NCBI GenBank assembly: GCA_949290395.1
Contig: CASERQ010000003.1
Location: 62,001 to 126,000 of the forward strand
Source: an uncultured bacterium
GTDB taxonomy: Bacteria > Bacillota_I > Bacilli_A > RFN20 > CAG-826
Reading direction: 5' to 3'
DNA length: 64,000 nt
The translations under genes and the position numbers were made by a program. Within the stretch, counting starts at the first letter, position 1. Each line of letters starts with the position of its first letter. Positions 63,476 to 64,000 of the stretch are shown here, piece after piece. Under the pieces are notes generated by a model. The model was not told where the DNA came from. It did not search any database and saw nothing but the letters and a program-made list of their open reading frames with translations.

Positions 63476-64000
63476 TTAAATGCTTTCTAAATCACCATCA
63501 CTACAATGAATAACAGAACCTTCAATTGTTGTTCCTTCGTGCCAATTTTGGAGTGAAATTTTACTAAATTCTTCCATTGTACCTAAGTAATTTACTTTAA
63601 GCTGTGGTTTATTTTCGTCTTCGATTTCACTATACATAGATCTAAAAGCTTCTTTGATACTTGTTATTGAAGTAGGTAAAGTAACTTCAACTAAATTAGA
63701 AACGTAGCAGAATGAATCAGCGGATAATTCTGTTGTTCCATCTGGTACAACAAAAGAAGTATTTTGTTTACCATAAGGATAAGAAATTAAACGGTGATCA
63801 GCTTTAGAATATAAAACATCATCAACAATTTCAAAATATTCATTTTTTGCATCAATTGTGAAGTTATTGGTTCCATTTCCAAGTTTCACTAATCCACTAA
63901 AAGGATTAATGCCAATATTTTTAATAGTACTTGGAAGATTAATAGAAGTGATATTGTTAGCTCTAGTAAAAGCAACATCATCGATAGTTTCTAGTCCTTC
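63476..64000 (-). CDS. BspA-like LRR protein, 5' part missing
   Basis: The only clear minus-strand gene. The frame is open to the window edge, so the 174 residues seen are the C-terminal end and the true start lies beyond 64000; a GTG at 63889 is an internal codon. BspA-type LRR_5 repeats are visible (L-E-T-I-D-D-V-A-F, then I-N-L-P-S-T-I-K-N-I-G). They are followed by an irregular segment with V-L-Y-S-K, another repeat, and the usual cap (Y-L-G-T-M-E-E-F-S-K-I) ending near V-I-H-C-S-D-G-D-L. It is a relative of the LRR proteins at 19859, 34495 and 37013, probably also a surface lipoprotein, though its N-terminus is not in view. Confidence 0.85.
   Translation of the reverse strand, partial: EGLETIDDVAFTRANNITSINLPSTIKNIGINPFSGLVKLGNGTNNFTIDAKNEYFEIVDDVLYSKADHRLISYPYGKQNTSFVVPDGTTELSADSFCYVSNLVEVTLPTSITSIKEAFRSMYSEIEDENKPQLKVNYLGTMEEFSKISLQNWHEGTTIEGSVIHCSDGDLESI

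Noticed and set aside
1-64000. tRNA, rRNA, insertion sequence or prophage genes
   Set aside because: No cloverleaf with conserved arms, no transposase or integrase motif and no phage structural gene was recognised on either strand.

Overview
The window comes from an AT-rich, low-GC Gram-positive-type bacterium that uses the standard bacterial code: the gene at 3525 stops at a TGA that overlaps the next start, and Trp is encoded by TGG. The style fits an uncultured, probably gut-associated member of the Bacilli/Mollicutes-like lineages (inference). It has canonical AGGAGG ribosome binding sites, Lsp-type lipoboxes, BspA-like leucine-rich repeats, Listeria-Bacteroides repeats, Opp genes, and no LPXTG sorting signals. 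I cannot name a genus. No rRNA, tRNA, CRISPR array or insertion sequence was seen.

Layout. Nearly all genes lie on the + strand, and 21 of 26 apparently intact genes longer than 100 codons encode predicted lipoproteins. 265-3432 is a lone lipoprotein built of InlB-like repeats. 3525-13458 is a tight run of overlapping or abutting genes: two M6-family HExxH metalloproteases and three large lipoproteins. 13672-18362 holds two lipoproteins with InlB-like and Ig-like domains. 18363-19858 is a decayed stretch with a broken XRE regulator carrying a membrane tail. 19859-30093 starts with a 1,141-residue BspA-like protein and ends with a 1,388-residue protein of many InlB-like repeats. 30366-40800 is a five-gene run of lipoproteins with Ig-like domains, two of them BspA-like. 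41193-50290 has two paralogous 772-residue lipoproteins followed by a 1,453-residue S8 subtilisin-like protease. 50340 is a small DUF3899-like membrane protein. 50920-61166 is an oligopeptide ABC importer: oppA, then oppB, oppC and a fused oppD-oppF. 61309-63378 is another lipoprotein, and a BspA-like gene on the minus strand runs off the right edge.

How the genes may work together (inference). Three secreted or membrane-anchored proteases lie in the same region as an enlarged peptide importer, so the region reads as a surface programme for digesting protein and importing peptides, embedded in an array of ligand- or adhesion-type lipoproteins. The most unusual points are the following. OppC carries a roughly 410-residue extracytoplasmic insert. 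OppD and OppF are one polypeptide with a roughly 290-residue charged helical insert in the first ATPase domain and a DUF2188-like tail. A recurring lipoprotein module, opening with an N-N-Y/F-T motif and closing with a G-T-T-S-V-type motif, occurs in at least nine proteins, sometimes two or three times. Tandem TTAAGA half-sites with an 11-bp period sit 60-100 bp upstream of several transcription units and resemble an OmpR/PhoP-type operator.
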